This document shows, piece after piece, positions 1 through 13,006 of a DNA stretch of 64,000 bases (position 1 is the stretch's first letter; each line of letters begins with the position of its first letter). The position numbers were made by a program, and so were the translations under genes. The notes below the pieces were generated by a model. It ran no database searches, was not told the DNA's origin, and was given only the letters and a program-made list of their open reading frames with translations. Source of the stretch: Gremmenia infestans (lineage: Eukaryota; Ascomycota; Leotiomycetes; Helotiales; Hamatocanthoscyphaceae); the NCBI GenBank assembly GCA_032629725.1, contig JAFEVB010000015.1, forward strand, positions 682,001-746,000. Direction: 5' to 3'.

Positions 1-2821
1 TCCTGAACTTTGTACTACGGGTTTGCGAGCGACTACCGGGCGCGCGTACGGATTCGTGGATTGTTGCTCAATAGGATTGGCTGGTGGACCGCTCGCACTG
101 CTAGTGAAGCGCCCGTAGCCTTCTGCGGTCTTCTTTGGCGATGTCTGCTGATTTTCATTGAGAAGATTCTTGACTTTGTTTTGAATGCTCGCGGCACGTG
201 TGACGCCACCAATGCTGCGTGGCGCTGTCGATGGATCACGGTCTGCAACCCTCTTTCGATATTCAGCGGCAGCATCAGCCACGCGCTTCTCCTCCATGGA
301 TAGTCGCCTCCGCTCCAGTTCGCGTCTCTGTTCTGGAGCCAGGCTGTCCGCGTCTTCAAGTACATTTCCATCGTCACTGCGTCCATCAGTCGCCTCAGAA
401 CCCGCTATGGGAGTAAGATCCCGCCGCTCTAGATCATGCAAGGGGCTTGGCGTTCGAGGTCCTGGCGCAGCGTTGGTATTACTCTCGAATCTCTTAAAAG
501 CATCTCCAAATTTCCCAGCTAGGAGGTTCTTGGTTCCCGATAACGAAGGTAGGCTGCTCCGCTTGGATTTATTGTTCGCACCACTGCTCCGCCTTCTATC
601 CTTCTTTGTTGTATCATTGTCTTCCATTGTGCGGAGAAAGTCCACGTTGGATGCAATGTTGGTCTCTTCATCGGTATCTTGATCTGCAACTGCTGTTTCA
701 TTGGAATTCATGTACAAGCTTCGTTTTTCTACAGACGGCCGGCCACTGGACTCTTTTTCTCTGAGATAATCCATATTGGATTCTAAGTATAGGCTTGAAG
801 GGCGTGGTCGGGAGTTGCTGGACTTCGTCCTTGTAATGGGATCTTGAGGATCGTTTGGCCTGCCGCCTTCTAGTGACGGGCGAGATGAGGAGGGGTGTCT
901 TATATGGCCGGGTCGAGATGGATTTTGGGGAAGAGCATTGGGATGGAGAGATTGATTATCTTCTGGGCGCAGGTGTGGTTTTAGCGTGGCTTCTTGGTTC
1001 CTGGGAAGGCTAGCGGATCGATGATGATCGGACGCATTTGGGAAGCGGTAGGCAGGAGAAGCGCCATATTTGACTGGCGGTTGACCAGTTGGCGGGGGTG
1101 TAGGACTTGTCATAGTCCCTTGCGAGACATATGAGTTGTTCGGCCGGGTGGGAGTTGGCTGATATACAATACTTGGAGACGTCGCAACAGACTGAAGCTC
1201 CGGATTGCTAGATATTATCTTCTGAGCTCGAGAGACCGCATTTGCTGCTGGCTTAGCCGCTATGGTAGTGGTGGTAACCGTGGGTGTCTTGCTAGGAACA
1301 GGTGATGCAAAAGCATCGTCAGCCAATTTCTCAGTCACTCTCTGGCTCATGTTGCGAGAGTGGCCGGACTTTATTGGGGAGCTCGACTCAAAATCAAATT
1401 TGCCGCCATCGTGAAGCAAAGAAAATTGATCTAAGCTGGGGAATCGATCAGATATTTCATCAGCGGCCCCGGGAGGGGATTTAGAATCTAACGCCGCAAA
1501 AGGGTCGCTAGTAGTGCCCCGCATCGGAGAGGGACTCGGTTTGGGGGTATGTCCCTGTGCGCTTTGTGCAGAAGGTCTCCCCCTACGCATTGGTACAACG
1601 TCAGGAATAACTGGCTGTTGCTGCGACGGGGGTGCAAAAACAGCCCCGACAATAGGCGGTGATGCAACATTTGAGTCCGTGGATGGTAATTGCTGGTTGC
1701 GCCTGGACTCTGACTGTGTCCTTCCAGTATAGATCTACCATCGTGAGCTTTGGGTTTTATGTAACATGGACTGGACGTACGTCTTTAATCGGCACCTCCA
1801 ATCCTTGCATTAAAAGAGATTCACGTAATACTTGATAGATGTTTGGGCGTGATTTAGGATTTTCTTTCAACATGGACGCTGCGCAGATCAGTACTGATAC
1901 GTGAAGAAAGGCTTACTGCATACCTATAAGCTTCTTTAATTTGTCGGAGAAGATAGGGTAGTTTGGAAACTTGAAGCTTGCGTTCAAAATTGCCAGCTGC
2001 CCTTGCGCTTCAAATGGTGTAGTGTAATAACACAATTTATACAGAAGCACACCCAAAGCCCATATATCCGCTTTCTCGTCAATAGGTTGTTTTCGATAGA
2101 CATCTATCATCTCTGGACTTCTGTATTGGAGCGTGGTATGTTTTTGTACATCGTCTTCGATAAGTCTGCATTCAGCAGCGGTAGTTGCAGCGGGTCGTGG
2201 AGGGGCTGTAGATCCAAAATCGCAAAGCTTGAATCGCTTTGAACTTCCGGTCGATGTTATGAGGACATTTTCGACCTTTAGATCTCGATGTAGGAGCGGA
2301 GGCTTGAGGTAGTGCATGCAAGCTACTCCTTCTGCCACGTCTGAGAATATCTTTAGGATCTCCGGTTCCGTCAAGCGGTTCTGTAGTCGAGTATTCATGA
2401 AATCAATCAGACCTCCCCCGTTGCAGAACTCCATGAGCAAGAACACCTCATACCCCCCTCCTTTCAGTTGTGATGCGTGTGAATCGTAGTAGGTGACAAT
2501 CGGTCGGTGCCCCTTCAACTTCTTCATGGTCTCCACCTCAGTCCGCATATTCGCCAAGTTCTCTTTGTCGGGTACGGCGACTCGTTTGAGGACGGCAATA
2601 TCAGTCCCATCAATAGGCTTGGGCATTTTGACCAGATAGACATGGGCAAAGCCACCTTCTGAGAAGTACTTCTGAATCACCACCTTATGGCTTCCCACTT
2701 GTATTTTGGTCCCGGGCGCAAAGGTACCAGCCGGAGCCGCAGGATCAGCCATGGGAACTGGAGCCCCAAAGACTGCTGGTCGGTGTGCCGTCGCAGGCAT
2801 CGCTGAGTTGTAGGAAGCCAT
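1..2821 (-). CDS. Ark1/Prk1 (NAK) family serine/threonine kinase, 3' end cut by window edge
   Basis: This is the N-terminal 910 codons of an actin-patch/endocytosis-type kinase. Exons on the minus strand are 2821-1924, 1878-1781 and 1734 to the edge. Introns of 45 and 46 nt keep the frame. Visible kinase elements are the Gly loop (SEGGFAHVYLVK, about residues 54-65), Lys79 (AVLKR), HRDLKVENVL (catalytic Asp180), DFG 201-203, SPE in place of APE, and DIWALGVLLYKL. The second exon finishes the domain (KENPKSRPNIYQVLRE). The third exon is a long low-complexity Ser/Pro-rich tail, as usual for Ark1/Prk1/Akl1 homologues. Members of this family phosphorylate endocytic adaptors such as Pan1 and Sla1. 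Ark1, Prk1 and Akl1 cannot be separated from sequence alone. The stop codon lies outside the window. Confidence 0.9.
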
Positions 2822-4688
2822 GATGCCAAGACGACGGCAAGAAAAGGAAAGCTAGAACCCCAAGATTTCTCGTCACCGCATTGAGAGGAGTGGCGAGATT
2901 TGCGCTCTTGAAGTATCGCAGGCGAAATGGGCAAGACGAATAGGTCGTTATGCGTTCTGACAGGTATGGGAGTTCACGTCGAGTAACGGGGCACGTTTGA
3001 CAATTGGAGACGTGCCCATCAAGACAGAGCAGCCTCGAGCTAGCCTTAAGATAGACTAGTGGTTACAAGGCATCCGCATCAATTCCTGGAAACTGTTCTT
3101 TTCTGGCCATGGGACAATATTCGTCGCATCTGTCTATAACTACAGAGTCATGAGAATTCGACTCACAACGTCTTTGCTGGCATGCTCTTTATGTCTATTC
3201 ACGAGGCTGCATAGTGCAACGTCAGCAGACTCTGAATTCTCATACAGCGAGTAGCAGCCTCTTGAACCGAGGACTGATAGAAAACTTAGGACTTCAGGCA
3301 GTCATTTGACCCTCGAAGTTAGCGAGAGTCATCAGGGAGTACTCTAGGCGACATGAAGTTTATAGGTAGGTAGACACCTAGGAGAGGAATCACGTGGCAT
3401 GCTCATCGACTAGGTACCTACTTGTATGGAAGAGGTGAAGCGGTGATTCATGTTGACCAAAAAGTCATCCTCTAGAAAGCCATGGAGAACGACAAGCTGT
3501 GATTGAACGAAGTGTTCGTTTTGAGTGGTAGGGGATATTTAGTAAAGAAGAAGTACCTAGGTGTGTAGGTAGGAAGATGTACTCGGTATAGCCTCACCTA
3601 GTAAATGTCATAGGACGTCCTCTAGTAGGACTTCCTAAGATACCTATGGTAATGGTATGGTTATGTTCCGAGATTCCCAGTGAGTAAACAGCCAGTAGTA
3701 TAAACACATCTGGATGAAGAGTTGAATAAGGCTTCTAGGTTGAAACTAAAAATTTATAACCGTCTCTTCTTTATGTTGTAGGAATCACAGTAGGTAAGTA
3801 CCTAGGTAAGGATTCAGGCGCCTTCATGCACTACCACGGTACGGAGGACAGCGCGAAAGTGCAGCGACGGCTGTCATTGGTCTAAACGAACCAGCCCTGC
3901 AATGCTGTTTATTGCCTTACCTCGTGCCACCAAACGTGTCCCAAAACCGCGGCGTGCATGTTCTGTTCTGCTGCCAACAGTCGAAAATTCAATCAAAATA
4001 GACAAAGTCAATATTGACAGAAAGACGCTCTACCCCTTTTTCCTCGATGATGATGATGATGACAGCCGTCCGACCATTCCAACGGTAGTGGCTCCGTCGG
4101 TGGCAGCAAATGATTTTTTTTATTTTAGTGAGGCAAGAGCGACGGCAGGGATTCGTTAGCGCGAGAATCCAGGGCGCTGGCCAACTATATCTATAGACCG
4201 CATCGCTCCTCAAGATTCCCCCCCAAAGACCGACCGCGTGCCCACCGCCAGAAATCCATCGCATCGCATCCGCATCCGCATCTTCACCTACTTGTTGCAG
4301 CCACAATATTCAGGCCAAAACTTTCAGGATTTCATTCTTGTCATCGTCACCACCGTCACCCACCATCACCTTCAGGAAGTACATTACAGTACAGTACAGT
4401 ACAGTACATTAAATAGGTGGTATAGGTATTTCGACGCGTGCGGTATTAATTCATTCACACCACCATCAGCCTCGACGTCTAGCTCCCCCCCCTCCCCCCC
4501 TTGCCCCATTATCCATTATCTATCTGTATAAAAGAAAGAAGACATTCGCATTCACAGTCAATTCGCACTTCCCCTTCGCCCCCTTCGCGTAGAAGACATA
4601 TATATATATATCCATGGCTTCTCCCGGTCCCCGTCTACATCTCCCCTTCAGATAACGCGGATGAGGAAGAACACGCGTACCGACGAAC
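2822..4688. promoter_or_regulatory. Divergent intergenic region between the kinase and MOT1
   Basis: No convincing gene is visible. It serves as a shared upstream region for two divergent genes. It carries repeated AGGTAGGT / CCTAGG / GTACCTAGGT strings (about 3360-3800). Closer to MOT1 it becomes C/T-rich with short tandem repeats, including (ACAGT)4 near 4386-4406 and an AT run near 4599-4611. This is typical of a fungal promoter and 5' leader. Confidence 0.55.
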
Positions 4689-7600
4689 ATGGCTTCTAGG
4701 TTAGTGCCCTACCTAACCCCAAATCCCTCCCCATTCACCTACCTTTCCCCCCAATTAAAACACGCCCCACACTTCCATGCATGAGCATAAACAGGAGCAT
4801 GAGCTAACAAACATCATCACCTGATCTAGACTCGACCGACTCGTCACGTGCGTAACAACCACCCCCCCAAACCCCTCTTTCTGATCTGAAACGTCCCTTG
4901 TCTTTCCCCGAGACACGTCAGATGCGCTTCACTCGTCAACCACTCTAACCCATTGCAACGCTTTGCTGACACCCTGTTACAGCTTACTGGAGACGGGCAG
5001 CACACAACTAATTCGCAATACTGCTGCAACCCAATTGGCCGATGTTCAAAAGGCTCATCCTGAAGAGCTATTCAACCTCCTCACCAGAGTTGTCCCATAT
5101 CTACGTCACAAGACCTGGGACACTCGAATAGCTGCGTCGAAAGCGTTAGGAGGAATTGTTGACAACGCTGAGAAATACGATCCAAATTCCGGCGATGGAT
5201 CAATCAAGGGGGACCCCAAGAAAGAGGAAAATGGGGACTCCATTAAAAAAGAGGAATGCATTGATGAAATTCCTCTTGCCGAGGGCCAACTGAGCCTCAA
5301 TGGCCTTGATATCGTTTCGGTCCTGCAGTATGGAAAGGAGCTCTTAAGAGGTGGGGGCAAAGAAATCGACTATGCTCTCGCCCGACTAGACCCTGCGCAA
5401 CGCCTTACCCATCAGAAGAAGACCCTCGCTGGCCGGCTGGGGTTGCTAGGGGAATATTCTGACGATGATATGGATTTTGAACTCATCAAGCAAAATGAAG
5501 CTCCAACTGCCCAAGCTTCTACAAGCGGGTCCGACGCTAAGAGCATCTCAAAAGGAGCAGCGACTCCTGCTGAGGAAGTCGGGCTTAGCGCGAGGCAACT
5601 TAACCAACTGAAGAGAAAACGGAAACGAGAGGCCCAGAACGCCGGAAGTAAAAATAGGCTCGTCGATTTATCTATTCGACGCAGCAGTACGATGGGGCCA
5701 AGCGAGGACAGAGATGTCACTATGTCCGACATCACCGGCGACGATTTACCTCCGACTGGGCCAAATGGCGTTTCGGATTATTTTTCGGTGGAGAGAACAG
5801 GCGACGTCGACGAAGACTCTAAAGTTGTGTCCGAATTCAAGGGCCCGGTACTACCTATCAAATCCGAACTGGAGGCTGAAGAAGAAGCCGATGGAGTAGA
5901 ATGGCCCTACGAACGCCTCTGTGACTTCCTAATGGTGGATCTTTTCGATCCCCAGTGGGAAACTCGTCATGGCGCTGCTATGGGCCTACGAGAGATCATT
6001 CGAGTGCACGGCGGAGGCGCGGGCCGAGTGCGGGGGAAGACTCGGATAGAGAACGATGTCTTAAATCAGCGCTGGCTTGATGACCTTGCCTGCCGATTGT
6101 GCTGCGTCTTCATGCTCGACAGGTTTGGTGACTACGTCTCGGATACCGTCGTTGCACCAATTAGAGAAACAGTCGGCCAGACTCTTGGCGCTCTTCTCAT
6201 TCATCTTCCTGCAAACAGTGTTTACGCCGTGCATCGAATATTATATCGAATGGTCATGCAAGAGGACCTTCAACTTACAAAGCCCGGATGGGCTATATGT
6301 CACGGTGGCATGATTGGGCTCCGTTACCTGGTCGCTGTCCGGAATGATCTTCTGCTCGGAGATAGCGACCTCATAGATGGGGTCATCCGAGCTGTCATGA
6401 AGGGTCTCGGCGACTGGGATGATGATGTTCGCTCAGTCAGTGCTGCAACTTTAATTCCAATCGCTAAAGAGTTCGTTAACCTTCGCCCAGAGGCATTGGA
6501 TGGCCTTATCAATATTGTTTGGGAATGTCTTTCCAATCTTGGTGATGATCTGAGTGCTAGTACCGGTCAGATCATGGACTTGCTGGCCAAGCTTTGCAGT
6601 TTCCCAGAAGTCTTGATAGCTATGAAGAAGAATGCAGCAAAAGACTCGGAGCGCTCTTTCGCTCTTCTAGTCCCTCGACTATACCCATTCTTACGCCATA
6701 CAATCACTTCTGTCAGATCAGCAGTACTAAGGGCCCTAATGACGTTCGTCAATATCGAGGGCGAGGGTACTCGGGACTGGTTGAATGGCAAAATCATGCG
6801 ATTAATCTTCCAAAATATTCTTGTTGAACGGAACCAGGACACTCTGAATCTCTCATTACAAGTTTGGAAGTCTTTGGTGACTTACCTTGCGAAAGACCCG
6901 GATGATCTGGCAGAGCAATTTTCGGCACACATCGATCCTCTAATGCAACTCACACTCCACCCTATTGGTGTCTCCCGCCATCCTCTACCCATGAATGCAA
7001 CCCTTTTTCAAAAGCCATCTGGTAGCACATACACCATGCCGAGTGGTATTGTTGCGACAACGATACGACCAGTATCACCATCGACAGAACCTCCACCAAA
7101 GAAACAGCGTCGGAAGTCTACTAAACCTGTGGAACCTGTTCCTACTACCTCATCACATGATGTTGATGGTCATATGATGCAAGGAGATGTGGATCTAGTT
7201 GGAATGGAGATCTTGATAAGGTCTCGTATTTCGGCAGCCCGTGCAATGGGTCTCATCATGTCACTTGTCCCAGCCAACGTTCTTGAAGCATACGATGCAA
7301 GCATTGTTCCTGCCATGTCTTCTGCGTTCTCTTCAACACAACTTACTGCATCTCTAATCATCGACGAATACGCACAGAATTGCACGTCAAAAGACCAACC
7401 CAAACGATTTGTCGAGCCACTCACCAAGATCATCGAGGCGGATTCTCCACTCCATTATAGAGATCTTGTGAGTTACACGCAACTTGTGCGCGCTCAATGC
7501 TCCCAGCTCCTGAACACTTTTCGGGATGTTGGTAAGGTGTCTCAAGGACGACTACCTACTCTTGCAGTAGTTGTCCAAGGGGAATCCGAAGCAGGCCCAG

Positions 7601-10600
7601 ATGCATTCTCCATCCAAACCGCAGACAAATGTGTCAACGAAGACTTTGACAGGCTTAAGAAAGCACTTGCTCCTGGTCAGCGGTTGATTGCAACTGATTC
7701 CTTGACCGAAGCGCGTAATAGTGTCGTCGAGGTTATCGAAAATGCCAAGTCAATCAAGGAGCAACGCGATGTTCGCATCAAGGGTGCGGCAGCCAGCGCA
7801 TTGGTCTCGCTGAAGGTGTCCCCAAAGAAGCCCACGCACATAATCAAGGGAATGATGGACAGTGTGAAAAGGGAAGATAATGTTGAACTACAGCAACGTT
7901 CTGCCGCATCTGTTGCCCGACTTATCGAATTATTTGCGGAAGGCGGCCGCACTGGACCAGCACAGAAAGTCGTGGGAAACCTGGCCAAGTTTAGTTGCAT
8001 TGACACGTCCGAAACACCTGAGTTTTCACCAAATGCTGGCTTTACAAGTGCAATCTTATCTCTCCGCAAGGAAGAGGATCGTAGAGACCACCCAGATGCC
8101 GCAAAGTTTGCCAAAGAAGCCAAGGATGCCCGCATCATCAGGAGAGGTGCTAAGGAAGCATTAGAGCAACTGTCCAGCATATTCGGTGCCAATCTCCTTG
8201 AGAAGGTGCCAAAGCTCAAGTCAATCATGGAAGATCCACTTCGATACGCTTTCTCTGGAGATCTGCCAGCCGATACAAAAGATCCGGAACAGGAGACTGG
8301 TCAAGCAGCCATAGACGGCATGTCTGTACTCAGAGCTCTGACACCTACTCTACACGCCGATCTCCATCCCTTCGTCATCAATCTACTTCCTCTGGTCATC
8401 AAGGCACTTCATTCGGACCTATCTGTGTTCAGATATATGGCCGCTAAGTGCCTAGCGACGGTATGCTCAGTCATCACTATTGAAGGTATGACTATGTTAG
8501 TTGAGAAGGTCTTACCGTCAATCAGCAATCCAGTCGACATCAACTTCCGTCAAGGTGCGATCGAATCAATTTACCATCTCATCCATGTAATGGGCGATGG
8601 TATTCTACCTTATGTCATCTTCCTCATCGTGCCAGTCCTTGGTCGTATGAGCGATTCCGATAACGATGTTCGTCTTATTGCGACGACAACATTTGCAACT
8701 CTTGTCAAGCTCGTCCCCCTCGAAGCAGGAATTCCAGATCCTCCCGGATTGTCGCAAGAGCTCTTGAAGGGACGTGATCGCGAGCGAACTTTCATTGCTC
8801 AACTTCTAGATCCCCACAAAGTTGAGCCCTTCATTATTCCTGTGGCAATCAAGGCAGAACTTCGATCGTATCAGCAAGAGGGTGTCAATTGGCTCAATTT
8901 CTTGAACAAATATCATCTCCACGGTATTCTGTGTGATGACATGGGTCTCGGCAAGACTTTGCAGACGCTCTGCATCGTTGCAAGTGATCATCACTTAAGA
9001 GCGGAAGAGTTTGCGAAGACTGGAGCTACTGATGTCCGAAGACTGCCTTCTCTCATCGTCTGTCCTCCAACCTTATCTGGTCATTGGCAGCAAGAGATTA
9101 AAACATATGCACCATTCCTTTCCTGCACAGCGTACGTTGGCCCGCCTGCCGATCGTGCGCGCTTGAGGGACCAGCTTGACAAGACGGATATTATCATCAC
9201 ATCTTATGACATTTGCCGTAATGATGCTGATGTTCTCACCCCTCTTAACTGGAACTACTTGGTACTCGATGAAGGTCACTTGATTAAGAATCCTCGAGCG
9301 AAGGTTACCCTGGCTGTAAAGCGACTTCTCAGCAACCATCGCCTTATCCTGTCTGGTACTCCAATTCAGAACAACGTCTTGGAGCTCTGGTCTCTTTTTG
9401 ACTTCCTTATGCCGGGCTTCTTGGGAGCAGAAAAGGTCTTCCTCGACCGCTTCGCCAAACCTATCGCTGCAAGCCGTTATAGCAAGTCATCGTCCAAAGA
9501 ACAGGAAGCTGGTGCCCTTGCAATCGAGGCACTGCACAAGCAAGTTCTGCCATTTTTGTTGCGCCGTCTCAAGGAAGAAGTCCTTGATGACTTGCCACCA
9601 AAGATCTTACAAAACTACTATTGTGATCTCAGCGACCTGCAGAAGAAGCTTTTTGATGACTTTACGAAGAAGGAAGGGAAAACCCTCGCGGAGAAGGCTT
9701 CGGCGGGTGACAAAGAAGCGAAGCAACACATCTTCCAAGCCCTACAGTATATGCGCAAGCTCTGCAACTCTCCCGCGCTTGTAATGAAAGAAGGCCACAA
9801 GCAGTACGAGGAAACGCAAAAAATGCTCGCAAAACAAAACAGCAGTCTTCGCGATCCCATCCACGCGCCAAAACTCACCGCTCTTCGTGATCTACTTGTG
9901 GACTGCGGTATTGGTACTGAGCCATCTTCTGAAAATGATCTCACCACAGAAACTTCTTACGTGTCGCCTCATCGAGCACTCATTTTCTGCCAGATGAAAG
10001 AGATGCTGGATATGGTTCAGAATGATGTTCTTAAGAAGATGCTTCCTTCAGTCCAGTTTCTCCGCATGGATGGATCCGTTGATGCCAGCAAACGTCAAGA
10101 CATCGTCAACAAATTCAACTCGGATCCTTCATATGATGTCTTACTCTTGACTACGAGTGTCGGAGGCTTGGGTTTGAACTTGACTGGTGCAGATACAGTT
10201 ATCTTTGTGGAGCATGATTGGAATCCGCAGAAGGATTTGCAAGCTATGGACCGCGCGCATCGTATCGGTCAAAAGAAGGTCGTTAACGTGTACCGGTTGA
10301 TCACCAGAGGGACCTTGGAAGAGAAGATCATGTCGTAAGTCTCTATCTACCCTGTCCTCATTCGTTGACTAACTTGCCATAGACTCCAACGTTTCAAGAT
10401 CGATGTAGCATCTACAGTAGTGAATCAACAAAACGCTGGCTTGGGAACCATGGAAACAGATCAAATCCTCGACCTCTTCAACCTTGGCGAAACAGCCGAA
10501 GGCCTTGATAAACCAACGCTCAATGGCGGCACAGAAGTCGATCGCGAAGAAGACATGGTAGATGCCACTGGCGAAGTGAGAGAGAAGGGTAAGAAGGGCT

Positions 10601-10689
10601 GGCTAGACGATCTAGGCGAGCTCTGGGATGATAAACAATACGAAGAGGAGTTTAACTTGGACGGGTTCTTAAAGAATATGCATCAATAG
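4689..10689 (+). CDS. MOT1: MOT1, TATA-binding-protein-removing Swi2/Snf2 ATPase
   Basis: Mot1/BTAF1 uses ATP to strip TBP from promoters and redistribute it. Exons are 4689-4699, 4830-4847, 4983-10334 and 10383-10689, giving 1895 aa; yeast Mot1 is 1867 aa. The first two exons are only 11 and 18 nt, and joining them gives the family N-terminus MASRLDRLVTLLETG. HEAT-type repeats fill the first two thirds, with an acidic/basic linker near residues 60-280. The Snf2 ATPase has DDMGLGKT (about residue 1327), DEGH (about 1438), SGTPIQNN, and the motif VI region QAMDRAHRIGQ (about 1765). The C-terminal exon encodes the family's closing segment (LQRFKIDVASTVVNQQN). The 5.35 kb exon 3 has no introns. 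An ORF-only call would start at an intronic ATG at 4963, which is wrong. Confidence 0.97.
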
Positions 10690-11201
10690 CCGTCTCAGGA
10701 CGTGGCGGCTTTAGCTGGAAGAACGTGCTTATGGCATGGTGAATCCTGCAGCGAGCGAGCAATTTATTTCTGGCGCTGGGGACCGGGTAATTTGAATTTC
10801 AATGCATAGCACTGGGGAACATGGCGTTAGCTCTCTCATTTCCCGGGAGACATTATGCATTATATACTTTTAGTGGCGGGAGTATGTTGTATGATTAGGA
10901 TAGACTGCATATTCATTGAGCGGGCGAGAGGGAAAATTTATGTTTGTTCATCACTACGAGTATATTTGACTTTGATATGAGATGTGAAGATGAACGAGTG
11001 CAGAAAAAGTAATACTATACCTTAAAGGCGGTAATGTTGGTGGCTAGCTGGATAGAGGCACCAGACCAGCACCAGGACCAAGACCTCCTACTTATTAGCG
11101 CCTTGGCGGCTTTTCAACCGTAATAACATCATCACCACCTCTGATCATCGTGCCATGTCTCTGTCTCTGTCCATGTCCATGCTCTCGTTGTTCTCTTTCC
11201 C
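10690..11201. other. Intergenic region MOT1 to GNT1-like gene
   Basis: It holds the MOT1 3' UTR and the promoter of the next plus-strand gene. CA/CT-rich sequence with CATGTC repeats precedes the ATG at 11202. I see no gene. Confidence 0.5.
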
Positions 11202-12560
11202 ATGGCGGGTTACCGCTATTACAGTCGTCGTCTCAAAAGCATCACCGCGACTCCAAGCTTTCAAGTAATCGCCATATGCCTTGGCCTCTTTCTGGGAATA
11301 CGATGGGTTCTACGCCACAACCACGATGAAGACCAAGCGCCTCCCCACGCTGTAAGGCCAATGCTGTCGGTCGAGGACGACAGCATTGACTGGTCGAAGC
11401 TGTATTACGTTCAATATGTCACGTCTCCAGAGTATTTGTGCAATGCGCTGATGGTGTGGAGTGAAATCGAGGAGATAGGAAGTCGGGCCCAGGTTCGCGA
11501 AAATCCATCCCATCTAGCTTCGAAGCTTTGCTGACTGACTGCGTAATAATAGCGCGTAATGATGTACCCTTCCTCCTGGGACCCCAATGAAGTCGACGAA
11601 ATCGATCTGCAATTAACCCCCGTCGCACGTTTACTACAAGCAGCTGTCAGCGACTACTTTGTCAAGCTGCAGCCCATTGAGGTGCTACATCAGAATGGAA
11701 CTACGGAGAAGACATGGGCGGATTCATATACAAAGCTACTAGCTTTCAATCTCACCGATTTCGACCGCGTATTAGCCATTGACTCAGATTCTGTAGTGCT
11801 GCAGAATCTAGATGAGCTGTTCCTTCTCCCAGAAGCGCCACTCGCGATGCCATTTGTATATTGGGGAGAACCGCAAGGTTGGCAGTTCTCAAGTCAAATG
11901 ATGCTCATCACTCCATCCGCCGTTGCCTTCTCCAAAATCGAGGCTGCGATTAAAGAGGCGAAGAAGGACGAGTACGATATGGATATTATCAACAAACTAT
12001 ACAAGGGGAAGGTTTTGCAAATTGCCCAGAGGCCGTACAAGTAAGTCACCTTCTCGGAAGAATTTGCCTACTTGGAACATCTCGGGAGCGGAGTCTATTA
12101 CCCTTGAGATATTGTCTCAACTCGCGTAGCACATTATTCCAACACCCCGGTCTACATAATAGGCAATACTGACTGGGAGATCTTGACTTGCAGTTTACTC
12201 TCGGGAGAATTCAGAAGAAAAAATCACGTTGCCTATCTTGGATCAAGATCGCAGAAATGGGATCCTGATATTATGAAGAGCGAAGCAAAGTTTATTCATT
12301 TCTCCGACTACCCCATTCCCAAACCTTGGATGAGGGCCCCAAAGGACCTTTTGAACAAACATATGCCGAAATGTAGGCAGAGCGAATGGTTCGGAGCCAC
12401 TGACTGCAGGGATAGAACAATCTGGCTGAAATTATACTACGATTTTGCCATGCGGAGGAAAGCGGTTTGTGGACCTGGGTTTGAATTACAGAGTCAAGAG
12501 TTACCGCCAGATTCGATATACAGGCATGGAAGATGGTTCCACCCTGATGAAGTTGGCTGA
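11202..12560 (+). CDS. GNT1-like Golgi glycosyltransferase (GT8 type)
   Basis: Three exons (11202-11492, 11553-12040, 12194-12560) encode 381 aa. A short cytosolic basic segment is followed by one hydrophobic signal anchor (about residues 19-36), so it is a type II membrane protein. The catalytic part shows RVMMYPSSW, LLAFNLTDFDRVLAIDSDS with the metal-binding DxD (about residue 174), and a C-terminal KFIHFSDYPIPKPW motif with a conserved His. This matches the fungal glucose N-acetyltransferase/Gnt1 group, which adds GlcNAc or related sugars in the Golgi. The exact donor and acceptor cannot be read from sequence. The second intron (153 nt) is longer than most in the window. Confidence 0.82.
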
Positions 12561-13006
12561 TGGAGTAATCCAATGAATGATAAGCGTTATATCGCATGCC
12601 TCTTCTAGAGTGAGCAAGGCAAAGTTTTAATTCAAGATACACAGCCATGTTGACTTCCTCCGAGTTGCTGACAATGCTAATCAACGTTTACCATGTTTGC
12701 AGCCTCTCGGGAAGTGTCTCTTGACACAGTATTAAGATAATAGTCGATCCTTCCTTCCTTCTTCGTTGCGACTCACTCAAAGCTGGGTGAGTCAACCGGG
12801 GCGGAGGGAGGGGGAGAACCTTAAGAAAAACCTTGGAATCTGCACCCAGAGTTGAATTGTCTCTTTCTTCAGCTACTTGGAACAAGGAAAATACATCATT
12901 ACCGACCGAACCGCCCATATCTAAGCTCCTTCCTACTATCTTCAAAATCAAATCTCATTCCCCACACCGCCGGGTTTTCCTTTCTTCGACTCATTCCTCG
13001 AGCCCT
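12561..13006. other. Convergent 3' region
   Basis: This lies between the stop of the plus-strand glycosyltransferase (12560) and the stop of the minus-strand coiled-coil gene (13007). It should hold both 3' UTRs. Nothing else is recognisable. Confidence 0.45.
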
